NCBI RefSeq assembly: GCF_016909125.1
Contig: NZ_JAFBFD010000024.1
Location: 1-46,937, forward strand
DNA: 46,937 nt
Direction of reading: 5' to 3'
Source: Enterococcus lemanii
Lineage (GTDB): Bacteria; Bacillota; Bacilli; Lactobacillales; Enterococcaceae
A model generated the notes under the pieces. That model was not told the origin of the DNA, ran no database searches, and worked only from the letters and a program-made list of their open reading frames with translations. Made by a program: the position numbers and the translations under genes. Shown here in pieces: positions 33,945 to 41,352 of this stretch (position 1 is the stretch's first letter; each line of letters begins with the position of its first letter).

Positions 33945-34240
33945 GTGTCTATCGATTCAATAAAAAACATTGAAACAGCGGTGTTTCAATGTTTTTTATG
34001 ACAAGTACAAGACTTTTAATATATAATCCAAAAATTTACACGCAACTTATTTTTGCAGGTTTTGATCAATCTATTAATTTAAAAATAAACCCTGAAAATC
34101 GTTGGATAAAAAAAGGCAATGTTGCGCAACTTCTACCAATGGCTTTGAGTACCTTATTAATTCAAAAAGAATACGGTTCCAATGCTGAAGAAACCGTTAT
34201 GCAAATTCAAGAAAATTCTTATTTGCAATCCTTTATTTGA
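33945..34240 (+). pseudogene. IS remnant C: left end plus truncated IS1182-like transposase
   Basis: The third copy of the IS remnant family. After the shared left end, codons from about 34025 read N-P-K-I-Y-T-Q-L-I-F-A-G-F-D-Q-S, then P-E-N-R-W-I-K-K, then G-N-V-A-Q-L-L-P-M-A-L and E-E-T-V-M-Q-I-Q-E-N-S-Y-L-Q-S-F-I, the N-terminal domain of IS5/IS1182-type transposases. About twenty residues appear missing between R-W-I-K-K and G-N-V-A, and everything after S-F-I is lost. The open frame could be mistaken for an 83-residue hypothetical protein starting at 33989. Confidence 0.8.
33962..33997. terminator. Perfect 16-bp hairpin in IS remnant C
   Basis: AAAAAACATTGAAACA pairs perfectly with TGTTTCAATGTTTTTT around the loop GCGG. 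Copies A and B carry the same left arm but a diverged right arm. It would act as a second terminator behind gcvH and could once have protected the transposase gene from incoming transcription. Confidence 0.65.
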
Positions 34241-34271
34241 CGAAAACAACTGATTTTTTAAGCCATTTTAA

Positions 34272-34303
34272 AAGGACGTCTAGCATAAGACGTCCTTGAG
34301 TTG
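34272..34303 (-). terminator. Terminator after rplY
   Basis: AAGGACGTCT (34272-34281) pairs with AGACGTCCTT (34288-34297) around a 6-nt loop. The minus strand continues TTTTAAAA. Confidence 0.7.
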
Positions 34304-34315
34304 TTTTGCTTTAAT

Positions 34316-34906
34316 TTATTCAGCGGCTGCTTCTTCTGTTTCTTCTTCTTCAGCTTTCGCTCTTGGTTCGCTAATTGCACAAATTTGCTCAACAGCATCA
34401 GTGATAATCGTGTAATCTTCTGATACTGGCAAGTCCGCAATCGTAATTGATTTTCCAACTTGTAAATCAGTGATATCGACTTCGATACGCTCAGGCAATT
34501 TGTCTGGAGTTGCTGAAACAATTACGTTGTATAAGTTTTGTGTTAAAGAACCACCAATTTTCACACCTGCGGCTTCACCGATTAGAACAATCTCTGCTTC
34601 AACTTCGGTCACTTCCGTCATATCAACTGATAAGAATTCCACATGACTAATTTCTCTTGTGAAAGTATCCGTTGTAAATTGGTGAATTAATGTGTTGTAA
34701 TTTACACCGTCGATGGTTAAACCAACAACTGCGTTTAGACCTTCTTCACGTAATAAACGTTTAAATTCTTGACCATCCACTGAAATTGCCGTGCTATCGA
34801 TTTTATAACCGTTAACAATTCCTGGGATTCTTCCTTCGTGACGTAATTTGTTGCGCACGCTTCTTGGGCGTAACGCTCTTGTTTTGACTTCCAATGATAC
34901 TGACAT
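34316..34906 (-). CDS. rplY: 50S ribosomal protein L25, long (Ctc/TL5) form
   Basis: A 196-residue L25/Ctc protein that binds 5S rRNA. Residues 1-90 are the L25 domain (V-R-N-K-L-R-H-E-G-R-I-P-G-I-V-N-G-Y near 17-34, and H-V-E-F near 88). Residues 95-180 are the TL5/Ctc C-terminal beta domain, followed by an acidic Glu/Ala tail. In Gram-positive bacteria this long form is a general stress protein as well as a ribosomal protein. AGGAGG lies just upstream. The gene is preceded by a roughly 200-nt structured leader with a possible attenuator, which suggests control at the RNA level. Confidence 0.95.
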   Translation of the reverse strand: MSVSLEVKTRALRPRSVRNKLRHEGRIPGIVNGYKIDSTAISVDGQEFKRLLREEGLNAVVGLTIDGVNYNTLIHQFTTDTFTREISHVEFLSVDMTEVTEVEAEIVLIGEAAGVKIGGSLTQNLYNVIVSATPDKLPERIEVDITDLQVGKSITIADLPVSEDYTIITDAVEQICAISEPRAKAEEEETEEAAAE

Positions 34907-35115
34907 AACTCAATTCCTCCTAATTTTTCTGCCGGTAAGACAGTCATTTCGAAGTAAATTTTTGTTACTCTTGCACATTCAAAGGTTAAGGGTGCGTACA
35001 TAAAAGTGTACGTAAAAAGGCAACAAACCTGCTGCCCAGAAAGGATACAGTCACTTTCTCCACCAGCTCATAACACTGTGTGTAGTTAGAAACAGATATT
35101 TACTTTACCTCTTAA
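34907..35115 (-). promoter_or_regulatory. Structured rplY leader with internal terminator-like hairpin
   Basis: Between the promoter and rplY lie about 200 nt that contain no gene in the right frame. In minus-strand order there are a weak hairpin AGAAAG/CTTTCT, then GGCAGCA-GGTT-TGTTGCC directly followed by five T (35014-35036), then CGTACA/TGTACG (34995-35012). The second element is a textbook intrinsic terminator inside the leader. This arrangement suggests attenuation, perhaps by L25 itself. I cannot match it to a named riboswitch; no T-box core sequence is present. Confidence 0.5.
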
Positions 35116-35142
35116 CCATAGGACGTATTTTCGATTCTGTCA
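35114..35142 (-). promoter_or_regulatory. rplY promoter
   Basis: Minus-strand TTGACA and TATGGT are separated by 17 bp. The start would lie near 35107, giving a leader of about 200 nt before rplY. Confidence 0.65.
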
Positions 35143-35203
35143 AGCCTTCTTCTTTTTTCTCTTAAAAACTTGCGGTATAATAACCAAGAAAGAAAGGGAT
35201 CTT

Positions 35204-35923
35204 ATGCGTTTAGACAAGTTAATTGAAGAAAAATTAAACACTTCAAAAAAAGAAATGAAACGCCTTTTTTTACGGGGACTCGTCAAAATTGATGGCCAAG
35301 TTACCTACTCTGAAAGTCAAAATGTCGATAGTCAGCTCCATCAAATTGAAGTAGCTGGACAAAACCTAGAGACAAACGAAAAGTATTATTTATTAGCGAA
35401 ACCATCAGGTGTCGTTACGGCAAATAAAGATGCGCAACATCAAACGGTCTTTGATCTCCTAGCTCCAGAAGATTTTTCGCCAGCGTTAGTTGCTGCTGGT
35501 CGCTTAGATCGAGACACGCAAGGGCTACTTCTTTTAACAAGTAACGGCCAACTGGTTTATGATTTGCTTCATCCAGTAAAAAAAGTCAGCAAAACTTATT
35601 TAGCCAAAGTCAATGAAGTGGTCACGCCAGCGGATATTACGGCTTTTGCTGACGGGATTGAATTTTTAGATGGCACTCGGTGTCAAAGTGCCCAACTTAA
35701 AATTAGAACAGTCGACTTCAGCCGCAAAGAAAGTGACGTCGAGTTAGTAATCTTTGAAGGGAAATTTCATCAAGTGAAAAAGATGTTTTTAGCTCGGGGC
35801 AAAAAAGTCATTGCTTTAAAGCGTGTGACAATGGGCCCACTTGAATTAGGCGACTTACCAATTGGCTCATACCGCGCCCTTACGTTGGCAGAACTGCAAC
35901 AACTAAAACCGTATTTTCGCTAA
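35204..35923 (+). CDS. rsuA: 16S rRNA pseudouridine synthase, RsuA/RluB family
   Basis: A 239-residue pseudouridine synthase. Residues 1-50 form an S4-like RNA-binding domain (R-L-D-K-L-I-E-E-K-L at the start), and the catalytic block G-R-L-D-R-D-T-Q-G-L-L-L-L-T lies near residues 100-113 with the nucleophile Asp in R-L-D-R. By size and S4 domain it belongs with RsuA, which modifies U516 of 16S rRNA; a close paralogue cannot be excluded. A TATAAT lies at 35176-35181. The next HAD gene starts 26 bp later, suggesting co-transcription. Confidence 0.88.
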   Translation: MRLDKLIEEKLNTSKKEMKRLFLRGLVKIDGQVTYSESQNVDSQLHQIEVAGQNLETNEKYYLLAKPSGVVTANKDAQHQTVFDLLAPEDFSPALVAAGRLDRDTQGLLLLTSNGQLVYDLLHPVKKVSKTYLAKVNEVVTPADITAFADGIEFLDGTRCQSAQLKIRTVDFSRKESDVELVIFEGKFHQVKKMFLARGKKVIALKRVTMGPLELGDLPIGSYRALTLAELQQLKPYFR

Positions 35924-35949
35924 AATAGAAAAAAGCTAGGAGGAAAACA

Positions 35950-36633
35950 ATGCGCTATAAAACATTATTATTTGATGTCGATGATACCTTGCTTGATTTT
36001 CAAGCCGCTGAAAAACAAGCCTTGCATGCATTATTTCAAACAGAAGGGCTAACCTTAACTTCAGAATTGGAGCAAACGTATAAAAAAATCAATCAAGAAC
36101 GTTGGCAAGCTTTTGAGCAAGGTCAAATGTCACGCGAAGAAGTCGTGAACGGCCGTTTTGGTGCGTTTTTTGCGCGTTATGGTCGCCAAGTGGATAGCCT
36201 TTCGTTCGAACGAAAATACCGCGAATTTTTAAATGAAGGGCACCAACTACTTGGCAACAGTCGGCAAGTCATCGCCGAACTAGCCAAGCAAGCCGATTTG
36301 TATGTCGTCACGAATGGGGTTTCAAAAACACAAATGAAGCGGCTAAACGATGCGAAACTATTGCCGTATTTTAAAGAAGTGATTGTATCTGAAGCGACCG
36401 GTTATCAAAAGCCGATGCGTGAATTTTTTGATTATACTTTTAAAAAAATCCCTAATTTAAAAAAGAGCCAAACCGTAATTATTGGTGATTCACTGACTTC
36501 TGATATTCAAGGTGGGGTGAATGCGGGGATTGATACGATTTGGTTTAACCCAAAGGCGCTACCAACACCCGTGACGATTCAACCGACCTATCGCATTCAA
36601 CAACTAGAGGAGTTATACGAGATTCTTTCTTAG
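35950..36633 (+). CDS. HAD hydrolase, YjjG/YfnB-type pyrimidine nucleotidase
   Basis: A 227-residue HAD phosphatase with an alpha-helical cap. Motif I is F-D-V-D-D-T-L-L-D-F (Asp9 and Asp11), motif II lies in V-V-T-N-G-V near 118, the lysine is in Y-Q-K-P near 157, and motif III is I-G-D-S-L-T-S-D-I near 180. The D-V-D-D-T-L-L-D-F start and overall match point to the YjjG group, which dephosphorylates non-canonical pyrimidine nucleotides. AGGAGG lies just before the ATG. It probably shares a transcript with rsuA. Confidence 0.85.
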   Translation: MRYKTLLFDVDDTLLDFQAAEKQALHALFQTEGLTLTSELEQTYKKINQERWQAFEQGQMSREEVVNGRFGAFFARYGRQVDSLSFERKYREFLNEGHQLLGNSRQVIAELAKQADLYVVTNGVSKTQMKRLNDAKLLPYFKEVIVSEATGYQKPMREFFDYTFKKIPNLKKSQTVIIGDSLTSDIQGGVNAGIDTIWFNPKALPTPVTIQPTYRIQQLEELYEILS

Positions 36634-36717
36634 AATCTTGTGAAAAAGCTAGAAATTCGAGTGATTTTCGCTATAATTAAAAGGATGAAGAAATGAAAGA
36701 AGAAAAGGAATTTTAAC

Positions 36718-37350
36718 ATGCACAATAAAAAACCGATTATTATTGGCGTAACCGGTGGCTCTGGCAGTGGGAAAACAAGTGTCAGTCGTGCCATCTTAAG
36801 CCATTTTCCCAGTCACTCGATTATGATGTTAGAACACGACTCGTATTATAAAAACCAAGACCATCTTCCTTTTGAAGAACGTCTAAAAACCAACTATGAT
36901 CATCCACTTGCTTTTGATACCGAGCTACTCATTCAACATTTAGAACAATTGTGTCAATTTCAAACGATTGAGATTCCGGTATATGATTATGTGAATCATA
37001 CTAGAAGCCAAGAAGTTCGCCTGCAAGAACCAAAAGAAGTAATTATTTTAGAAGGTATCTTAATTTTAGAAGACGAGCGTTTGCGTGATTTAATGGACAT
37101 TAAAATTTATGTGGATACGGACGACGATATTCGGATTATTCGTCGAATTAAACGCGACATCGAAGAACGTGGTCGGACGCTTGACTCAGTGATTAAGCAA
37201 TACTTAGATGTGGTCAAGCCAATGTATCATCAATTTATTGAACCAACGAAACGATATGCCGATGTGATTGTGCCAGAAGGTGGAGAAAATCATGTCGCTG
37301 TGGATTTAATTAACACAAAAATAAAAAGTATTTTTGCTGCAAATAGCTAG
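36718..37350 (+). CDS. udk: Uridine kinase
   Basis: A 210-residue uridine/cytidine kinase of pyrimidine salvage. The P-loop is [12 protein letters not shown] near residues 9-20. Y-D-H-P near 60 and the [12 protein letters not shown] lid near 141-152 are conserved. The length is normal. A TATAAT-like element precedes it, and no terminator is visible between udk and the RNA gene that follows. Confidence 0.95.
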   Translation: MHNKKPIIIGVTGGSGSGKTSVSRAILSHFPSHSIMMLEHDSYYKNQDHLPFEERLKTNYDHPLAFDTELLIQHLEQLCQFQTIEIPVYDYVNHTRSQEVRLQEPKEVIILEGILILEDERLRDLMDIKIYVDTDDDIRIIRRIKRDIEERGRTLDSVIKQYLDVVKPMYHQFIEPTKRYADVIVPEGGENHVAVDLINTKIKSIFAANS

Positions 37351-37365
37351 CCTTTCTTTTTCATT

Positions 37366-37376
37366 TGTGCTAGAAT
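37366..37376 (+). promoter_or_regulatory. Extended -10 promoter of the structured RNA
   Basis: TGTGCTAGAAT contains the extended -10 form TGnTAGAAT. The -35 region is not clear. The start site would fall near 37383. Confidence 0.55.
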
Positions 37377-37382
37377 ACGTTT

Positions 37383-37551
37383 CATGCGATGAGCCGAGGA
37401 AACTAGTTTAACTAGTCACTCAAACAGAGGCACACGAAGAAATTCACCTACCGGATTGTAGGGTGTCGGAAGTTTTGCCTGTGGAAAGCAAGCTTCTACT
37501 AGCAATAGTACTGTCTCAGACCAGCAAGTTTTAGGGCTTGCTGGTTTTTTT
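37383..37551 (+). ncRNA. Independent structured RNA, candidate 6S RNA
   Basis: An approximately 165-nt transcribed unit with its own promoter and a strong terminator (CCAGCAAG paired with CTTGCTGG at 37521-37544, then seven T). No good reading frame is present. It folds as one long rod: apical hairpin CACCTAC (37445-37451) with GTAGGGTG (37458-37465), AGGCA (37428-37432) with TGCCT (37476-37480), then a large unpaired bubble (37417-37424 against 37483-37497), then ACTAGT (37411-37416) with ACTAG (37498-37502) and a shorter outer stem. A rod with one large central bubble is the shape of 6S RNA, which mimics an open promoter and binds RNA polymerase. I could not confirm the family by sequence. 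Confidence 0.55.
37521..37551 (+). terminator. Terminator of the structured RNA
   Basis: An 8-bp stem CCAGCAAG/CTTGCTGG with an 8-nt loop and seven T. Confidence 0.88.
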
Positions 37552-37638
37552 GTGCTTTTTTTCAAAAAATAAAAATCAGTGATACGAATTCGAAAGAAAA
37601 TTCGGTATAATAAGAACAAATGATCAAGGAGGAAAAAG

Positions 37639-38595
37639 ATGCCTATTCGTTATGGAATTGTTAGTACCGCATCGATTGTGCCGCGTTTTGTCGCTGGCGT
37701 ACAAGCGAGTCAAACAGGTGAAGTCGTTGCGATTGCGTCCAGAGCATTAAGCAAAGCCCAGGAAGTAGCGACAACTTTAGGGATACCAAAAGCTTATGGG
37801 AGTTATGAAGAGTTGTATGCGGATCCAACGGTCGATGTAATTTATGTCGCAACGTATAATAAAGGACATTATCCTGTGGCAAAAGCGGCCTTATTCGCTG
37901 GCAAGCACGTTTTAGTTGAAAAACCATTTGCGTTGACCTTGGATGAAGCCGAAGAACTGTTTGCTATCGCCAAAGAAAAGAAGCGTTTTTTAATGGAAGC
38001 TCAAAAGGCTGTCTTCTTACCAATTACCCAAAAAATAAAGGCGCTATTAGAAGAAGGCGTTATCGGTCCCGTTCGTTACGTCCGGGCATTTATGACGTAT
38101 TCGAACGTAGAAAAAATCACGTGGTTTGCCTCGTTAGAAAGTGGTGGTGGCGCACTTTATGGTTCCGGTAGTTACCCACTTGAATATTTGCAATATTTAT
38201 TCAACAGTCCGATTGCCGAAGTTGCGGGTACGGCTATCATGTCAAAAGGACAGTCCGATCGGCAGTGCGATTTAAGTCTTTTATTTGAGAATAACTTGCA
38301 AAGCCATGTCCTAATTTCGACCGAATTTTCCGCCCCGAGTGGGCTTGTCATTTATGGCGAAAACGGTCGAATTGAAATACCGAATTTTTGGAAAGCTCAA
38401 ACGGCTAAAATATTTCAAGCAGAACAAATCGAAGAAATCGAAATCACACATGAAAATGAGTTTGTTTTTGAAATTGAGCACGTGAATGACTGTCTAGCGA
38501 AAGGGTTCGTCGAAAGTCCAGTTGTGCGTGCTGAAATGACGTTGCAAACGGTCGAATTAGTTGAAAAAATGTATCAACAATGGACGCAAAGTTAA
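37639..38595 (+). CDS. Gfo/Idh/MocA-family oxidoreductase
   Basis: A 318-residue NAD(P)-dependent oxidoreductase. The N-terminal Rossmann fold opens with R-Y-G-I-V-S-T-A-S-I-V near residue 3 (a variant of G-x-G-x-x-G), and the family signature V-E-K-P-F-A lies near 93-98. The C-terminal half is the substrate-binding alpha/beta domain, with G-G-G-A-L-Y-G-S-G-S-Y-P near 169. It resembles the dimeric dihydrodiol/trans-1,2-dihydrobenzene or sugar dehydrogenase group, and the substrate is unknown. AGGAGG precedes the ATG, and a TATAAT upstream (about 37603) shows it has its own promoter after the RNA gene's terminator. Confidence 0.87.
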   Translation: MPIRYGIVSTASIVPRFVAGVQASQTGEVVAIASRALSKAQEVATTLGIPKAYGSYEELYADPTVDVIYVATYNKGHYPVAKAALFAGKHVLVEKPFALTLDEAEELFAIAKEKKRFLMEAQKAVFLPITQKIKALLEEGVIGPVRYVRAFMTYSNVEKITWFASLESGGGALYGSGSYPLEYLQYLFNSPIAEVAGTAIMSKGQSDRQCDLSLLFENNLQSHVLISTEFSAPSGLVIYGENGRIEIPNFWKAQTAKIFQAEQIEEIEITHENEFVFEIEHVNDCLAKGFVESPVVRAEMTLQTVELVEKMYQQWTQS

Positions 38596-38714
38596 AAATT
38601 TGTGCACATTGCCCGATTTTCACCTCAATAAATACAATAGGTTTTCTTTGCCAAGAATGTTTTTCTGTGGTTAAGTAGAAGGGGAAAAACAAAAAGAGAA
38701 AGTGAGTTTGTATA

Positions 38715-39494
38715 GTGAAAAGTCGAAAATTAGTTGCTTTTGATATTGATGGGACCATATTAGATTCAAATAAGCGTCCTTTGGAGAGTACACTCGAGGC
38801 GTTGCGACAATTACGTCAAGCTGGTCATTTTGTCACACTGGCTACCGGTCGAAGCCGTTATTTGGCAAGAGAAGTGATTCGCGAATTAGCTTTTGAAAAT
38901 TATATTTTATGTAATGGGGCAGCCGCGTTTGTAAGTCACCAACAAGTTTTTAAACAAACACTGCCAATCGAAGCGTTAGAGACATTAATTGCTGATTGCA
39001 CAGCGAAAAATATAGACACAGCTTTAATTCAATTGGATCAAGCGAAACGTTTAACGTCTTTTAATTTAGCACAAGTGGAAGAAGCCATGCATTCTTTTGG
39101 CTCAACCGCGCCTCTTTTGGGGGCACTCGAAGCACAAGATGATGTTTATCAAGCGTTGGCTTATTTTGAAGCGCACCAAGACGAACAATTTATCGGAAAA
39201 TACCCTGAATTTCAATTTGTCCGCTGGCATGAAAAGTGCGTTGACGTGATTCCAGCAGCGGGCTCAAAAGCAGCAACCATTTTGAATGTCGCGAATTATT
39301 TAGGCATTAACCAATCAGATATTATTTCATTTGGCGATGGTTTAAACGACAAAGAGATGATTCGAGAAGCTGGAATTGGTGTCGCGATGGGCAATGCGCA
39401 AGAAGTAATCAAAAGCCAAGCGGATCTCATCACCAAAGACAATGACCATGATGGCATCTGGGAAGCTTTAAAAACATTAAAACTCGTTGACTAA
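38715..39494 (+). CDS. HAD-superfamily phosphatase, Cof type (second copy)
   Basis: A 259-residue Cof/IIB HAD hydrolase. Motif I is F-D-I-D-G-T-I (Asp9 and Asp11), motif II lies in L-A-T-G-R-S-R near 45, and G-D-G-L-N-D-K-E lies near 210. The start is a GTG with a weak ribosome binding site (GAAAGTGAG), so the exact start is less certain than usual. It shares the family but little sequence with the HAD gene at 17826. mgsA follows 26 bp later, so a role in disposing of sugar phosphates alongside methylglyoxal synthase is possible. Confidence 0.85.
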   Translation: MKSRKLVAFDIDGTILDSNKRPLESTLEALRQLRQAGHFVTLATGRSRYLAREVIRELAFENYILCNGAAAFVSHQQVFKQTLPIEALETLIADCTAKNIDTALIQLDQAKRLTSFNLAQVEEAMHSFGSTAPLLGALEAQDDVYQALAYFEAHQDEQFIGKYPEFQFVRWHEKCVDVIPAAGSKAATILNVANYLGINQSDIISFGDGLNDKEMIREAGIGVAMGNAQEVIKSQADLITKDNDHDGIWEALKTLKLVD

Positions 39495-39520
39495 TAGAAG
39501 AAAGAATAGAGGGAGAAAAC

Positions 39521-39943
39521 ATGAAAATTGCTTTAATTGCACATGATCGCAAAAAAGATTTAATGGTTAAGTTAGTGACTGCGTATCAACCGATTTTAGA
39601 AAAACATGAACTATTCGCTACAGGCACAACTGGAGGAAGAATTAGCGAGGCAACTGGCTTACCCGTGCATCGCTTTAAATCAGGTCCTCTAGGTGGAGAT
39701 CAACAAATTGGAGCGATGATTTCAGAAGATGCCCTCGATATGGTGATTTTCTTACGCGATCCTTTAGCCGCTCAACCACATGAACCAGATGTGACGGCTT
39801 TAATTCGCTTATCCGACGTTTATGAAATTCCTTTAGCAACAAACATTGGTACCGCTGAAATTTTATTACGTGGCTTAGCGGCAGGCTTTGCTGATTTTCG
39901 TGAAATTATCCATGAAGGCGACCGCCAAGTCATTGCTTTTTAA
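39521..39943 (+). CDS. mgsA: Methylglyoxal synthase
   Basis: A 140-residue enzyme that converts dihydroxyacetone phosphate to methylglyoxal and phosphate, a bypass used under phosphate shortage or sugar excess. Conserved blocks are A-L-I-A-H-D-R-K-K near 4, T-G-T-T-G near 37, [12 protein letters not shown] near 54 and F-L-R-D-P-L near 77 containing a catalytic Asp. The length is standard. GGGAG precedes the ATG. It is probably co-transcribed with the HAD gene, and a terminator follows. Confidence 0.95.
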   Translation: MKIALIAHDRKKDLMVKLVTAYQPILEKHELFATGTTGGRISEATGLPVHRFKSGPLGGDQQIGAMISEDALDMVIFLRDPLAAQPHEPDVTALIRLSDVYEIPLATNIGTAEILLRGLAAGFADFREIIHEGDRQVIAF

Positions 39944-39968
39944 ATAACTAATAATAAAAACGAAAAAG

Positions 39969-39998
39969 ATAGGCTGTGGCAAATGTCACAGCCTATTT
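39969..39998 (+). terminator. Terminator after mgsA
   Basis: ATAGGCTGTG pairs perfectly with CACAGCCTAT around an 8-nt loop, followed by a short T-rich stretch. Confidence 0.78.
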
Positions 39999-40121
39999 CT
40001 TATAAAAATAAGTGGTGATCAAAAAAACTTCAAGAATTTCCAAGGTTTATGGTAGAAGCTTTTTTTTCCACCGCAAAACCGATATAATAATACAAGAGTT
40101 TAAAAGAGATGAGGAAAAAGT

Positions 40122-40919
40122 GTGCGAATTTTATTTATAGGGGATGTCGTTGGCTCTTTAGGGCGCGAGACCATTTCAGAATATGTACCAAAGTTAAAAA
40201 AGAAGTATCGACCACAAGTGACGATTGTGAATGGTGAAAATGCAGCGTCCGGACGGGGAATTACCGAAAAAATTTATAAAGGTTTTTTACAAGATGGGGT
40301 TGATGTTGTAACGCTAGGCAACCACGCTTGGGATAATCGTGATATCTTTGAGTTTATTGCGGAGGCTAAAAAACTCGTCCGACCAGCGAATTTTCCAAAA
40401 GGGACACCTGGCGTGGGGATTGTCTATGTAAAAGTCAATCAAATTGAGTTAGCGGTGATTAACTTACAAGCGCGTTCCTTTATGACAGCGCTAGATGACC
40501 CGTTTACTAAAATGGACGAAATTTTAAAAGAAGCGAAAAAAAGAACTGCCCATATTTTTGTTGATTTTCACGGTGAAACAACCAGTGAGAAACAAGCGAT
40601 GGGTTGGTATCTAGACGGTCGCGTATCGGCTGTTGTCGGGACACACACACACGTCCAAACAAACGACGCCCGTATCTTGCCGCAAGGAACGGCTTATTTA
40701 ACCGATGTTGGAATGACGGGGCCGTATGATGGTATTTTAGGAATGAAAAAAGAAGCGGTGATTGAAAAGTTTATGACGGCTTTACCAAGAAGATTTGAAG
40801 TCGTTGAACAAGGACGACACTTACTGTCTGCTTGTATCATTGAGTTAGATGATGCAACAGGGAAAGCCAAAAGTATTCAACCCATTCAAATTAGTGAAGA
40901 TCGACCTTTAATGGAATAG
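40122..40919 (+). CDS. ymdB: YmdB-type metallophosphoesterase (2',3'-cyclic nucleotide phosphodiesterase)
   Basis: A 265-residue dinuclear metallophosphoesterase. The metal-ligand motifs run in order: G-D-V-V-G near 7, N-G-E-N-A-A near 38, G-N-H-A-W-D near 65, D-F-H-G-E-T-T-S-E near 147 and G-T-H-T-H-V near 173. In Bacillus, YmdB hydrolyses 2',3'-cyclic nucleotides, affects biofilm and motility decisions, and is encoded beside RNase Y. The start is GTG with GAGG upstream. ricA follows 10 bp later. Here the RNase Y gene is not upstream; mgsA is. Confidence 0.93.
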   Translation: MRILFIGDVVGSLGRETISEYVPKLKKKYRPQVTIVNGENAASGRGITEKIYKGFLQDGVDVVTLGNHAWDNRDIFEFIAEAKKLVRPANFPKGTPGVGIVYVKVNQIELAVINLQARSFMTALDDPFTKMDEILKEAKKRTAHIFVDFHGETTSEKQAMGWYLDGRVSAVVGTHTHVQTNDARILPQGTAYLTDVGMTGPYDGILGMKKEAVIEKFMTALPRRFEVVEQGRHLLSACIIELDDATGKAKSIQPIQISEDRPLME

Positions 40920-40929
40920 GAGAAAAAAA

Positions 40930-41352
40930 GTGGGATTTTTAGAAGAAGAACAACAAGTTGCCCGTGAAGTTGATAAACTCGTGGCCCTTTTACAAGAATC
41001 AGAGTTAGTTCAAAATTTTAAAACGGTTGAAAAACAAGCGCGTAACCATGCAGGGTTAAAAGAACTAGAAGAGCAAATTAAAGCTGCGCAAAAAGATGCC
41101 GTAAATTTCGCTCATTATGACAAACCAGAGGCCGAAAAAATGGCGATTCAAGAAATTGATCGACTAAATCAAGCATTCAAAAACCACCCTTTAGTGCAAG
41201 ATTACCGGAACCAATTAATTGAAGCAGATGAGTTATTACAACATATTTCAACTACGATACAAAAAGAAGTGAATGAAGCCATTGAAAAGGAGGAAGAAAA
41301 TGCCACAAAAAACGAAACACACCCCGATGATGGAACAATACTTTGGCATTAA
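40930..41352 (+). CDS. ricA: YlbF/YmcA-family protein RicA
   Basis: A 140-residue helical protein of the YlbF/YmcA family. In Bacillus, RicA (YmcA) forms a complex with RicF and RicT that steers RNase Y cleavage. The first 115 residues match the family ([14 protein letters not shown] at the start, [12 protein letters not shown] near 80). The last 25 are charged and overlap the mutS start by 53 bp. The start is GTG with AGGAG 8 nt upstream. ymcA is also just upstream of mutS in Bacillus. Confidence 0.88.
   Translation: MGFLEEEQQVAREVDKLVALLQESELVQNFKTVEKQARNHAGLKELEEQIKAAQKDAVNFAHYDKPEAEKMAIQEIDRLNQAFKNHPLVQDYRNQLIEADELLQHISTTIQKEVNEAIEKEEENATKNETHPDDGTILWH

Noticed and set aside
34735-35001. 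88-codon open frame on the minus strand across the rplY leader and start
   Set aside because: It is out of frame with rplY, overlaps its first 170 bases, has no ribosome binding site and no recognisable family. The leader is better explained as RNA structure.
34907-35115. T-box riboswitch upstream of rplY
   Set aside because: The conserved T-box core (AGGGTGG...ACCGCG) and a specifier loop are not seen, and rplY is not a typical T-box target.
37383-37551. Riboswitch leader of the Gfo/Idh oxidoreductase gene
   Set aside because: No known aptamer core was recognised, and the oxidoreductase gene has its own TATAAT after the terminator, so an independent RNA is more likely.
41273-41299. Earlier ATG for MutS
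   Set aside because: The ATG at 41300 has a perfect AAGGAGG at correct spacing and matches the usual MutS N-terminus; the earlier one has neither.
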